Origin: Desertivirga xinjiangensis
Lineage (GTDB): Bacteria; Bacteroidota; Bacteroidia; Sphingobacteriales; Sphingobacteriaceae
Assembly: GCF_024436435.1 (NCBI RefSeq)
Contig: NZ_JAFMZP010000003.1
Coordinates: 372,001-436,000 of the forward strand
Reading direction: 5' to 3'
DNA length: 64,000 nucleotides
Part shown: positions 28,013-36,371 of the stretch, piece by piece
Layout: the number at the start of each line of letters is the position of its first letter
Position numbering within the stretch: the first letter of the stretch is position 1
Notes under the pieces: model-generated
The model's database searches: none
Told to the model about the DNA's origin: nothing
What the model saw: the letters and a program-made list of their open reading frames with translations, nothing else
Translations under genes and position numbers: made by a program

Positions 28013-31000
28013 CAGGAAGCTAGAGGAAGAATAATATAAAATGTTGTACCCTTATTTTGTTCTGTTTCAAAGCGTATACTGCCATACATGTTTTCGATAG
28101 CCTGTTTGACAAATGCTAATCCTAAACCAGTACCAGAGCTTTTTGTAGTAAAATTGGGATTAAATATCCGTTCCCGCAAGTCTTCAGGTATCCCTTTTCC
28201 ATTATCCTTGACATTGATATATACGTTCTTCCCGGCTGTGCTGAGAACAATTTCGATATTCCCTTTTCTGAAATCAGGTATAGCTTCAATTGCATTTTTA
28301 ATGAGGTTATTGAAGATTCGAAGTAGATGGTCCTTTCCTCCTTTGACGATTACATCTGCTCCGCTAAGCTTCGTAAATGAGATATTGAGATCCGCACTGT
28401 TACGGTATACGTCAATACACTTGTCAATAGTTTCAGATATGTTGATGTTCTCGAATGGAGTATCGGGCATTTTGGCAAAGTTGGAAAACTCCGACGCAAT
28501 TAAGGAAAGGCTCTCTATTTGCTCGATAAATGATTTGCTAAACTTTTCAAACTTTTTATCGAAGTTCGGGTCCTTTTCTTTCCAGGACTTTTCAAGCAAT
28601 TGAACTCCCAGTTTTAATGGAGTGAGTGGATTTTTAATTTCATGAGCTACCTGTTTGGCCATCTCCCGCCAGGCTGATTCTCTCTCGGAGCGTGCAAGTT
28701 TTTGGGCATTTTCTTCGAGGGCTGCAATCATATTGTTGTATTCCTGAATCAGACCGCCGATCTCGTCATTACTCTTCCATTGAATAGGCTCGTTTTTTGC
28801 CCCTATTTGTATCTGACCAAGACTCTTACCAACGAGAGTAAGTGGATAAGTGATCTCATTGGCCAGGAAGATAGCAAAAAGAGCAATCACTACCAGTACC
28901 AGGGCATAAACATTAATGAGGGTATTTAGATATGAACCTACGCGAATATCATATTCGTGTTCATTAGAATAGTTGGGCAAACTGAGGTAAGCAATAGTTT
29001 CGTTTTTGCTGTCTCTGATAGGCTTGTATACCGATATGAATTCCATCTTCCCAATACGCTCATGATTTAAAAATTCTGAGCGCTGGTATTTGTTTAGGAA
29101 GGTATAAGCCATAGCATTCATCAATGGAGATATAAATCCATAATCGTAGATATTTGGCTGGGTAGTAAATATCATTTTTCCAGAAGTGCTATAAAGATTA
29201 AGATCCGTGGCATTAATTTCAGCAAAGGATTGCAGTGCTTCTTCGCTTGAGGAAGAAAGTCCTTTGTTGAACATGTCATTGTTTTCGATAGCGTTTTTAA
29301 TTTGATCGGCCTGCAACACAAGTTCCTGCTCTTTTTGCTGTCTGAACTGCTGGCTGATGCTGAAGTAGGTAATCCCGCCGACGATTAAAAGAGTAACCAC
29401 AATAGCAGCAACCAGAGATGCCTGTATCCTGGTTTTGTATAAAATCCTGTTTCTCGATATCAGGTAGCTCCATCTGTAGCCATTAAGGCGAAAATTATCA
29501 TCGTGAAAAATAACCCAGATCTGGTGGATAAGTATAATGGTGACCGAAAATGAAAGAAGGACCAGAAACAAGAAAGATACGGAGGCGAGCTGTATCACCC
29601 AGGTAATGACTGGCTTGCTAACCACAACTACCTTTGTGGCATTGGATTTATAAATTATATGGCTGTACCCGTTTTTTTCAATATAAACATATTTCCCTGT
29701 TTCGGCTGGAAAATCATTGTTAATGAGATTGTAAATGTAATTGCCGTTTTGATTAAGTAATCGCCCCTTGCTATAAAATGCAAATGAGTAATTATTTAAC
29801 TGTTCGTCGCTATTAATTTTTCCATCTGCTAACACTTCCGGGAAAGATGCCTGCTCTTTGAATGTTTTCGATTCTAACTCAAGGGCGAGAGTCCCAAGAT
29901 GGTGTTCTCCCTGACGGATAGGAATGAGTGCGAAATAATGCTGAAAGCCGAATGTGTTATTAACTCTGTAAAAATATTCGGAAACTTTAATAGAGCCAGC
30001 TACAACCAAGTTTTTAAAATGCTTTAAGGCCTTTGTATCTGTTTCTGGAATACTGTATCCCTCCCAGTTAGGATAGATCTTAAAATCGTATCGCGACAAG
30101 TAGCCATCAAAATGCAGCTTCCTTAATTTTTTTTGGAGCTTTTCTTTGCCATGTTGCTGCTCTTCGAAATAATCGATAACATCCTGGTCCTTTAAGATTT
30201 CTTGCTCAAGGGCAAAAAACATTAAAACCGCGTTCGGGTCGTCTGCGGCTTCAAGCTTGTGAGCTATCTCCTGACGGTTTGCTCTCTCTTTGGTGTATTG
30301 AAATGCCGCCAGTTTAACGGACGCTATAATTGCAAATACGAGTGTCGAGAAGAGAAATATGACAAGTTTGTAACTATGGTTCTTATTATAAAATGCCCAG
30401 CCCCGCAGGAAGATGATGATTGCAAAAAACAAAACAAATATGCTGAATGCATTAAATATGATCTGTATGAATAATATAGATGATACTCCAGTCAGAAATA
30501 TGGACAATCGTTCACGGTTAGTTAAGGAAAGGGTTTGACCGATTACAAGTACAATTTCGATGAGAAGGTATACATTAAAGATCGCAACGCACATTAAAAG
30601 AACTCCAAGCCAGCTATGAGCGTTCAGGTATATGGCATTTGTGAGATCAAAGTTAATGTTGGAGCGGATAACGAGGCTGTAAAAAATCTCATTATGCTGA
30701 TAGGCTACCAGGTAGATGATCACGCCTAATAAAGTGAATATAGCTACGGACGAAGCTTTGTTGAATTTTTTGTCAAAGAGGGTGATTTCAAAACGGTAGC
30801 TGTAGATAAAGCAAATGAACCAGCTTACCATCACTGCATTCAGTATAAAATCGCCAAGCGTTGGGAAGAAATAAGTTCCGGAATAGAATTTTGAGTCAAA
30901 AACCGGGACGTCGAAATAGGTGTCAAACCATGAGAATTCTAGCGTTACTATCCGCAGTATAAGGAAATATAGGAAGAAAAAGAGAATACTTGATTTCACA

Positions 31001-31713
31001 TATCCTTTATTTGAAAAGTGGATGGAAACATAATTCACGAATATGGTGGCGAAAAGAGCTGTAAGCAGCCAGATCCATAATTCCAGCTTGGAATAGAAGG
31101 TATTTGTGATTGCAGATTTTAGCTTTACCGAAAATAGATACTTTCCTTCAGCGGTTTTTATATTATAAACCTGTTTGTCGTTGTAATCAGCAATTTCAAT
31201 GTTGTTTTCGTTGATAAGGTCGGGTGCGAAGATATTTTTGAGATGTTTATTTTGAAACCGATATTCTGATTTTATTGGAATAAGAAAGACAGCTGAAAAT
31301 GTGCCCGACGAGCGTTTTAAAGCCTGATACCAGCCATTTTGACTTTTTATTAAACTGGAACCTTCTTTTAGGCCAGCATCAGTAATCGGTGCAATATTAT
31401 TGGATCCCCAGAACACCAACTGGCTTTTCTGATAAGTAAACACATAAATAGAACGCTCGTCTCCAAAGTTTTCAATGATCTGAGTAGCCAGGCTGGGGTT
31501 ATGATGGATATTTTGGAGATTCTTGAAATTAGTCGGTTCAGCGAGGTAAGCACTTACGAATCTTTCCTTTTTATTTAAGTTCCGCTCTACCAACTTCGCA
31601 TCGAAGTCAAGGATCTCGGATTTATCGAAAGTGAAATGAAGTGTAAGTGCTGTAGCGGCAAAGCTAATAGTAAGTAGAAATAAAAGTAGCCGTATTTTAA
31701 AAGTAGCACTCAC
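28012..31713 (-). CDS. NtrY-like multi-pass sensor histidine kinase
   Basis: A very large (1233 aa) membrane kinase. The order is a transmembrane helix (about 7-25), a periplasmic sensor region, a cluster of about six to seven helices (roughly 205-470), a second extracytoplasmic region, two more helices (near 715 and 765), a further sensor region, a last helix (about 945-965), a HAMP domain (about 965-1015), the HisKA dimerisation helix with phospho-acceptor His1024 (HEIKNPLTP), and an HATPase domain with the N box (near 1135), DNGKGIPE and GTGLGLAFV. It has no receiver domain, and no response regulator gene is adjacent. Its stop codon overlaps the start of the outer-membrane barrel gene (TGATG), an unusual kinase partner. 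Confidence 0.9.
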   Translation of the reverse strand: MSATFKIRLLLFLLTISFAATALTLHFTFDKSEILDFDAKLVERNLNKKERFVSAYLAEPTNFKNLQNIHHNPSLATQIIENFGDERSIYVFTYQKSQLVFWGSNNIAPITDAGLKEGSSLIKSQNGWYQALKRSSGTFSAVFLIPIKSEYRFQNKHLKNIFAPDLINENNIEIADYNDKQVYNIKTAEGKYLFSVKLKSAITNTFYSKLELWIWLLTALFATIFVNYVSIHFSNKGYVKSSILFFFLYFLILRIVTLEFSWFDTYFDVPVFDSKFYSGTYFFPTLGDFILNAVMVSWFICFIYSYRFEITLFDKKFNKASSVAIFTLLGVIIYLVAYQHNEIFYSLVIRSNINFDLTNAIYLNAHSWLGVLLMCVAIFNVYLLIEIVLVIGQTLSLTNRERLSIFLTGVSSILFIQIIFNAFSIFVLFFAIIIFLRGWAFYNKNHSYKLVIFLFSTLVFAIIASVKLAAFQYTKERANRQEIAHKLEAADDPNAVLMFFALEQEILKDQDVIDYFEEQQHGKEKLQKKLRKLHFDGYLSRYDFKIYPNWEGYSIPETDTKALKHFKNLVVAGSIKVSEYFYRVNNTFGFQHYFALIPIRQGEHHLGTLALELESKTFKEQASFPEVLADGKINSDEQLNNYSFAFYSKGRLLNQNGNYIYNLINNDFPAETGKYVYIEKNGYSHIIYKSNATKVVVVSKPVITWVIQLASVSFLFLVLLSFSVTIILIHQIWVIFHDDNFRLNGYRWSYLISRNRILYKTRIQASLVAAIVVTLLIVGGITYFSISQQFRQQKEQELVLQADQIKNAIENNDMFNKGLSSSSEEALQSFAEINATDLNLYSTSGKMIFTTQPNIYDYGFISPLMNAMAYTFLNKYQRSEFLNHERIGKMEFISVYKPIRDSKNETIAYLSLPNYSNEHEYDIRVGSYLNTLINVYALVLVVIALFAIFLANEITYPLTLVGKSLGQIQIGAKNEPIQWKSNDEIGGLIQEYNNMIAALEENAQKLARSERESAWREMAKQVAHEIKNPLTPLKLGVQLLEKSWKEKDPNFDKKFEKFSKSFIEQIESLSLIASEFSNFAKMPDTPFENINISETIDKCIDVYRNSADLNISFTKLSGADVIVKGGKDHLLRIFNNLIKNAIEAIPDFRKGNIEIVLSTAGKNVYINVKDNGKGIPEDLRERIFNPNFTTKSSGTGLGLAFVKQAIENMYGSIRFETEQNKGTTFYIILPLAS

Positions 31714-31741
31714 GTAATAAAGGTTTTAGTAAAAGTAGCAT

Positions 31742-31776
31742 AAAAAAGACAGGTGCAGTACGCATCTGTCTTTTTT
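31742..31776 (-). terminator. Terminator of the queD-folE-fabD operon
   Basis: Stem GACAGGTGC/GCATCTGTC with one G-T pair, extended by flanking A6 and T6 runs (31742-31776). Symmetric flanks allow function on both strands; it lies just after the fabD stop on the minus strand. Confidence 0.85.
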
Positions 31777-31792
31777 GTATTATAAGAGTAAA

Positions 31793-32674
31793 CTAGAAAG
31801 CGGCACTTGTTGTTTGAATTGTTCTGTCTACTTTCTTAATCAAACCTTGTAACACATTTCCCGGGCCAACTTCCGTAAACGAATGAGCACCGTCTTCAAG
31901 CATTTTCTTAACTGTTTGAGTCCACCGAACTGCGCCTGTTAGCTGGGCAATCAGATTATGTTTAATCTTTTCGGGATCAGTATAAGGTTTAGCATCAATA
32001 TTCTGATAGACCGGACAACGTGGCGGCACAATCTGGGTTTCCGATATGGCAGTTTCAAGCTCTGCTCTTGCAGCCTCCATTAATGGAGAATGAAATGCCC
32101 CGCTGACATTTAGTTTGAGCGCTCTTTTTGCCCCTTTTTCGGTCAGTAAGGCACAAGCTTTGTCAATACCTTCAATGCTTCCTGATATTACCAATTGGCC
32201 CGGACAATTGTAATTTGCCGGAACCACAACTTCACTTACCATTTCGCAAACTTCTTCAACGGTATAATCGTCCAGGCCAAGGATCGCAGCCATAGTAGAG
32301 GGCTGGATTTCGCAGGCTTTCTGCATGGCGTTGGCGCGGGCAGCAACCAGTCTTAGTCCGTCCTCGAAGCTTAATGCTCCGGCAGCAACCAGGGCCGAAA
32401 ATTCACCTAATGAATGACCGGCAACCATTTCTGGTTTAAAGTTGTCTCCCAGAGCATCAGCCAGTATTACGGAGTGAAGAAAAATAGCGGGTTGTGTAAC
32501 GTTGGTTTGTTTCAGGTCCTCATCGGTGCCATTAAACATGATGTCAGTTATTCTGAAGCCCAAAACTTCGTTAGCTTTTTCAAATAGTTCCTTTGCTCTG
32601 TCAGAATGTTCGTAGAGGTCCTTTCCCATTCCTGGAAACTGAGCACCTTGCCCTGGAAATACGTATGCTTTCAT
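31793..32674 (-). CDS. fabD: Malonyl-CoA:ACP transacylase
   Basis: Loads malonyl groups onto acyl carrier protein for fatty acid synthesis. The FPGQGAQFPGMG start, the nucleophile Ser88 in GHSLGE, and the GAFHSPLM region with the catalytic His near 197 are all present. The 293-residue length is typical. It is the last gene of a three-gene operon behind queD/PTPS and folE, a grouping with no obvious functional link, and is followed by a strong terminator. Cytosolic. Confidence 0.96.
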   Translation of the reverse strand: MKAYVFPGQGAQFPGMGKDLYEHSDRAKELFEKANEVLGFRITDIMFNGTDEDLKQTNVTQPAIFLHSVILADALGDNFKPEMVAGHSLGEFSALVAAGALSFEDGLRLVAARANAMQKACEIQPSTMAAILGLDDYTVEEVCEMVSEVVVPANYNCPGQLVISGSIEGIDKACALLTEKGAKRALKLNVSGAFHSPLMEAARAELETAISETQIVPPRCPVYQNIDAKPYTDPEKIKHNLIAQLTGAVRWTQTVKKMLEDGAHSFTEVGPGNVLQGLIKKVDRTIQTTSAAF

Positions 32675-32706
32675 TTATGTTTTAATATGAATTATTTAAA
32701 GTAGCC

Positions 32707-33348
32707 TTAATCAAGGCTCGCCGTTATCAGCCTTAAAAACTCTGAGCGGGTTTTGTCGTTAACAAAAGCTCCTGTGAAAGCTGATGTTGTGGTAACAGAG
32801 TTTTGTTTCTGGATACCCCGCATACTCATACAAAGGTGTTTGCATTCAATCACCACTGCTACTCCTAATGGCTCAAGGGTGTTTTGAATACAATCGCGGA
32901 TTTCGTTAGTTAATCGTTCCTGAACCTGTAGCCGGCGAGCATAGGCCTCCACTACACGCGGGATCTTACTCAGACCTACAATCTGGCCGTTGGGTATATA
33001 GGCAACATGTGCTTTTCCCAAAAATGGTAACATATGATGCTCGCACATGGAGTACACCTCAATATCCTTCACTACAACCATCTGGCTGTATTCTTCCTTA
33101 AACATAGCACCTCTTAAAATTTCCTCTGGTTTAAGGTCGTAACCGTGTGTAAGGAACTGGAGCGCTTTTGCTACCCGCTCGGGCGTCTTCAGCAGCCCTT
33201 CGCGACTTGGATCTTCACCAAGGTCAGACAGGATCTGGCTATAATGAGAGGCAATGCTCTCTATTTTCTGAGGATTGTACCGGTCTATTTTGACATAGCC
33301 ATCTAATTCGTTCTCCTCTGCCATATAGTTTTTCGACTGTTCTTCCAT
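32707..33348 (-). CDS. folE: GTP cyclohydrolase I
   Basis: Converts GTP to 7,8-dihydroneopterin triphosphate, the entry to folate and pterin synthesis. It shows the zinc motif CEHHMLPF and the second cysteine in KHLCMSMRG, with the [23 protein letters not shown] stretch (given here in parts: [17 protein letters not shown]) typical of the type IA enzyme. The open frame extends to 33402, overlapping the upstream gene; the ATG at 33348 leaves 10 bases between genes and gives 213 aa, so it is preferred. It directly follows a PTPS-type gene, consistent with shared use of dihydroneopterin triphosphate. Confidence 0.95.
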   Translation of the reverse strand: MEEQSKNYMAEENELDGYVKIDRYNPQKIESIASHYSQILSDLGEDPSREGLLKTPERVAKALQFLTHGYDLKPEEILRGAMFKEEYSQMVVVKDIEVYSMCEHHMLPFLGKAHVAYIPNGQIVGLSKIPRVVEAYARRLQVQERLTNEIRDCIQNTLEPLGVAVVIECKHLCMSMRGIQKQNSVTTTSAFTGAFVNDKTRSEFLRLITASLD

Positions 33349-33358
33349 GATGAATTGA

Positions 33359-33772
33359 TTATTCGCCGAAATATTCAACGAAATTATTTTCGGTTTCGAC
33401 AAGTTTTATACTATGCACTGCGACATTTAAAGGATCGAGCTGAGATTTCAGTTGTTTATAGATCTCCATTGCAAGAACCTCAGTAGATGCCATTTTGCCC
33501 TCCATGAAATCGACATCAAGGTTTATATTTTTATGGTCAAGCTTGTCGGTTATATGGGTACGGATGATTTCTTTTAATACTTTCAGATCTATTACGAAGC
33601 CTGTTTGAGGATCTACGTTTCCTTTTACTGTGACAAATAATTCGTAATTATGACCATGCCAGTTCGGGTTTGAGCACTTTCCAAATACTTCTCTGTTCTG
33701 CTCATTGCTCCATTCTTCCCTGAATAATTTATGGGCTGCATTGAATTGCTCTCTGCGGGTGATGTAAATCAT
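33359..33772 (-). CDS. queD: 6-pyruvoyl/6-carboxy-tetrahydropterin synthase family protein
   Basis: Acts on dihydroneopterin triphosphate, giving 6-carboxytetrahydropterin (QueD, queuosine pathway) or 6-pyruvoyltetrahydropterin (PTPS, biopterin pathway). Zinc ligands are the AAHKLF histidine and the HGHNYE pair. The catalytic Cys ([13 protein letters not shown]) and the Asp-His pair in [10 protein letters not shown] match animal PTPS closely. The Met at 33772 (137 aa) is preferred over the 33793 start because the family begins MIYITR...FNAAH. It is the first gene of the queD-folE-fabD operon. The symbol follows the usual bacterial name; the animal-like motif leaves the product open. Confidence 0.88.
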   Translation of the reverse strand: MIYITRREQFNAAHKLFREEWSNEQNREVFGKCSNPNWHGHNYELFVTVKGNVDPQTGFVIDLKVLKEIIRTHITDKLDHKNINLDVDFMEGKMASTEVLAMEIYKQLKSQLDPLNVAVHSIKLVETENNFVEYFGE

Positions 33773-33790
33773 TTCTATAATAAATAATTG

Positions 33791-33798
33791 CAAACTTA
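33791..33798 (-). promoter_or_regulatory. -7 element of the queD-folE-fabD promoter
   Basis: Minus-strand TAAGTTTG is an exact TAnnTTTG match 19 bases before the start at 33772. The -33 position has no TTTG. Confidence 0.5.
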
Positions 33799-33894
33799 CA
33801 TAAAATTTTACCTCCGGCGATTTCTGCTGGGGTCTTGTTGGGGATATCTGACCCGGGATTGACTTTTATGATGAAATTAAAATCAATCAATATG

Positions 33895-33902
33895 TAACTT
33901 TG
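33895..33902 (+). promoter_or_regulatory. -7 element of the mqnB-mqnD promoter
   Basis: TAACTTTG is an exact TAnnTTTG match ending 4 bases before the mqnB ATG, predicting a leaderless or nearly leaderless mRNA. It diverges from the queD promoter. Confidence 0.55.
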
Positions 33903-33906
33903 CCAG

Positions 33907-34551
33907 ATGAAATTGTTGTTGGTGTCAGCCACTCAGCTGGAAATTCAACCATTTATTTCTCATTTCGAATTGCCTGGTCTGTCTGGAACAGCGGCAAGGC
34001 ATGAAATAGAGGTGTTAGTTACAGGGGTTGGAATGGTTGCCACTGCCTTTAATCTTGGAAAGGTTCTGTCAAACGGAGCATTTGATCTGGCAGTCAATGC
34101 CGGAATTGCTGGTGCTTTCGACAGACGCTTGCAGCCGGGGGATATAGTACGGGTAATAAATGACTGTCTGGCCGAACTTGGTGCTGAAGATGGAGACGCT
34201 TTTATCCCTGTAAACGAACTGGGTTTTGGTGATAGTACTTATGTTGATTCCCCTGGTTCTTTGATAAGCGCTTCGTTTTTAGGTTCTTTAAAGCCGGTAA
34301 GCGCAATAACCGTAAACCGGATTCATGGCACGGAGGAAAGTATAGGTAGTATAGTTGCCAGATTAAATCCCCAGATAGAAAGTATGGAGGGCGCTGCTTT
34401 TTTTTACTCCTGTAGCCAATCAGGGTTACCCTATATTCAAATCAGGAGTATCTCCAATTATGTGGAAAGGCGTAACCGTGAAAACTGGGATATTCCCCTG
34501 GCTGTAAAAAACCTAAATAAATGTTTAATAGAGCTGATAGATAATATATGA
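33907..34551 (+). CDS. mqnB: Futalosine hydrolase
   Basis: Cleaves futalosine to dehypoxanthine futalosine and hypoxanthine in the alternative menaquinone pathway. It has the nucleoside phosphorylase/hydrolase fold: the TGVGMVATAFNLG loop, NAGIAGAFD, and the SMEGAAFFYSC purine-site string (Glu in MEGA). The 214-aa length fits MqnB. Its stop overlaps the mqnD start as ATGA (34548-34551), and both encode consecutive pathway enzymes, which makes the call firm. Menaquinone is the main respiratory quinone in this phylum. Other pathway genes (mqnA, mqnC, mqnE) are not in the window. Confidence 0.93.
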   Translation: MKLLLVSATQLEIQPFISHFELPGLSGTAARHEIEVLVTGVGMVATAFNLGKVLSNGAFDLAVNAGIAGAFDRRLQPGDIVRVINDCLAELGAEDGDAFIPVNELGFGDSTYVDSPGSLISASFLGSLKPVSAITVNRIHGTEESIGSIVARLNPQIESMEGAAFFYSCSQSGLPYIQIRSISNYVERRNRENWDIPLAVKNLNKCLIELIDNI

Positions 34552-35390
34552 AACTAAGTCTTGGATTTTCACCATGCCCTAATGATACTTTTATTTTTGA
34601 CGCCCTCATCCATCACAAAATAGATACTGAGGGACTAGAATTTGAAGTGTTTTACGATGATGTCGAAACCTTGAACCAAAAAGCGTTCAGGAAAGAACTT
34701 GATATAACGAAATTAAGTTTCCATGCATTTGCTTATGCTTTGAATGAGTATGTGCTTCTTGATTCAGGTAGTGCCCTTGGTTTCGGAGTTGGGCCTTTAT
34801 TGATTTCCAGGAGGCCGGAGCCCCTACAGTCGGAGATTCCTAATCTTGAAATTGGCATTCCGGGGAAGTTTACCACTGCTAATTTTCTTCTTAGCGTGGC
34901 TTTTCCTGAAGCTATAAACAAAAAAGAAATACACTTTTCAGAGATCGAGGATTCACTGACAAAAGGAGACATCGATCTCGGCCTGATCATACATGAAAAC
35001 AGGTTTACTTACCAGGACAAAGGTTTGAATAAAGTACTTGACCTTGGTGAATATTGGGAACAAAAAACCGGCTGTGCGATTCCGCTGGGAGGAATTGTGA
35101 TCAAACGAGATCTGCCTGAAGACATACAGTTAAAGGTAAACAGGGCGATTAGGAGAAGTGTGGAGTTTGCGTTTGCTAATCCGAAATCGGGACTTGCATT
35201 CATCAAAGAGCATGCACAGGCTATGCAGGAGGAAGTTATGTATAAGCATATCGAGCTGTACGTTAATAAATATTCAATAAATTTGGGCTCTGAAGGTAGA
35301 AAGGCAGTGCAGCTGCTTTTCGATGTTGCCTTAGAGAACGGAATTATTCCTAGACTAGAAAAAAGTATTTTTTTAACACAAGATTCTTAA
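34548..35390 (+). CDS. mqnD: 1,4-dihydroxy-6-naphthoate synthase
   Basis: Converts cyclic dehypoxanthine futalosine to 1,4-dihydroxy-6-naphthoate in the futalosine menaquinone pathway. The periplasmic-binding-protein-like fold starts with GFSPCPNDTFIF, a family hallmark, and contains KLSFHAFAY, GPLLISRR and the GLIIHENRFTY string carrying the catalytic-site His. The 280-aa length is usual. It is translationally coupled to mqnB by an ATGA overlap and is followed after 12 bases by the heptose epimerase gene, so the three may share a transcript. Cytosolic. Confidence 0.95.
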   Translation: MKLSLGFSPCPNDTFIFDALIHHKIDTEGLEFEVFYDDVETLNQKAFRKELDITKLSFHAFAYALNEYVLLDSGSALGFGVGPLLISRRPEPLQSEIPNLEIGIPGKFTTANFLLSVAFPEAINKKEIHFSEIEDSLTKGDIDLGLIIHENRFTYQDKGLNKVLDLGEYWEQKTGCAIPLGGIVIKRDLPEDIQLKVNRAIRRSVEFAFANPKSGLAFIKEHAQAMQEEVMYKHIELYVNKYSINLGSEGRKAVQLLFDVALENGIIPRLEKSIFLTQDS

Positions 35391-35402
35391 AATAAGATAT
35401 AT

Positions 35403-36368
35403 ATGATAATAATTACAGGTGCAGCGGGATTCATCAGCAGCTGTTTAATACAAAAACTGAACGATGAAGGTTACTATGACCTGGTTCTGGTTGACGACTT
35501 TTCTAATGAAGAACAAAATAAGAATTTCGAAGCTAAGCGCTATTCTCAAAAAGTTGATCGCGATGAGTTTATTGGATGGCTAAAAGAAAATCAACTTCAT
35601 GTTCAGTTTATCTTTCACCTGGGAGCCCGGACAGATACTACCGAGTTTGACTATGAACTATTAAAGAAACTGAATCTTCAATATACCCAGGATATTTGGA
35701 ATATATGCGTTGAATTCGGCTTGCCATTGGTGTATGCTTCCTCTGCTGCTACTTATGGTTTGGGAGAGGCAGGCTATGATGATGATGAAACGCGGCTGGA
35801 TGAGTTGAAGCCGCTTAACCCTTACGGTGATTCTAAAAACGAGTTCGATAAGTGGGCGCTTAAACAAGAAAGACAACCTTATTTCTGGGCAGGATTGAAA
35901 TTTTTTAACGTTTACGGACCTAATGAATATCACAAAGGACGTATGGCATCGGTTGTATTCCATACGTTTAACCAGATCACGAAGACGGGGGGAATGAAGC
36001 TTTTCCAATCACATAACCCTGATTTTAAGGATGGTGAGCAGAAAAGAGATTTTGTTTACGTCAAAGATGTAACGGAAGTATTGTATTTTTTAATGCATCA
36101 TCGCAAAGATTCCGGCATCTATAATTTAGGCTCGGGTAAAGCTCGTACTTTTCTGGATCTGGCCGTTAATACGTTCAAAGCAATGGACAAAGAGCCAAAT
36201 GTCAGTTTTGTACCCACGCCGGAAGATATCAGGGATAAGTATCAGTACTTTACCGAAGCTAAAATGGGCAAGCTGGAGGCTATAGGTTACCACAAGCCTT
36301 TCCATTCACTGGAAGAGGGGGTGGAAGACTATGTTAAGAATTATCTTATACCAGGCAGATATTTATAG
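35403..36368 (+). CDS. hldD: ADP-L-glycero-D-manno-heptose 6-epimerase
   Basis: Epimerises ADP-D-glycero-heptose to the L form for lipopolysaccharide inner core. It is an extended SDR: the nucleotide loop GAAGFIS (7-13, with Ser in place of the last Gly common in the family), the HLGARTDTTEFD string, catalytic Ser in SSAATYG, and the YGDSK Tyr/Lys pair. Later strings FFNVYGPNEYHKGRMASV and RDFVYVKDV are typical of RfaD/HldD. The 321-aa length fits. It follows mqnD by 12 bases on the same strand and converges with the LolC/E permease gene only 3 bases away, with no terminator between them. Confidence 0.92.
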   Translation: MIIITGAAGFISSCLIQKLNDEGYYDLVLVDDFSNEEQNKNFEAKRYSQKVDRDEFIGWLKENQLHVQFIFHLGARTDTTEFDYELLKKLNLQYTQDIWNICVEFGLPLVYASSAATYGLGEAGYDDDETRLDELKPLNPYGDSKNEFDKWALKQERQPYFWAGLKFFNVYGPNEYHKGRMASVVFHTFNQITKTGGMKLFQSHNPDFKDGEQKRDFVYVKDVTEVLYFLMHHRKDSGIYNLGSGKARTFLDLAVNTFKAMDKEPNVSFVPTPEDIRDKYQYFTEAKMGKLEAIGYHKPFHSLEEGVEDYVKNYLIPGRYL

Positions 36369-36371
36369 TTA

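Noticed and set aside
28088-28603. 171-codon plus-strand open frame opposite the histidine kinase catalytic domain
   Set aside because: Shadow of the conserved HATPase coding region; no independent support.
36369-36371. Possible terminator between the convergent heptose epimerase and LolC/E permease genes
   Set aside because: Only 3 bases separate the stops and I could find no hairpin within or just outside them.
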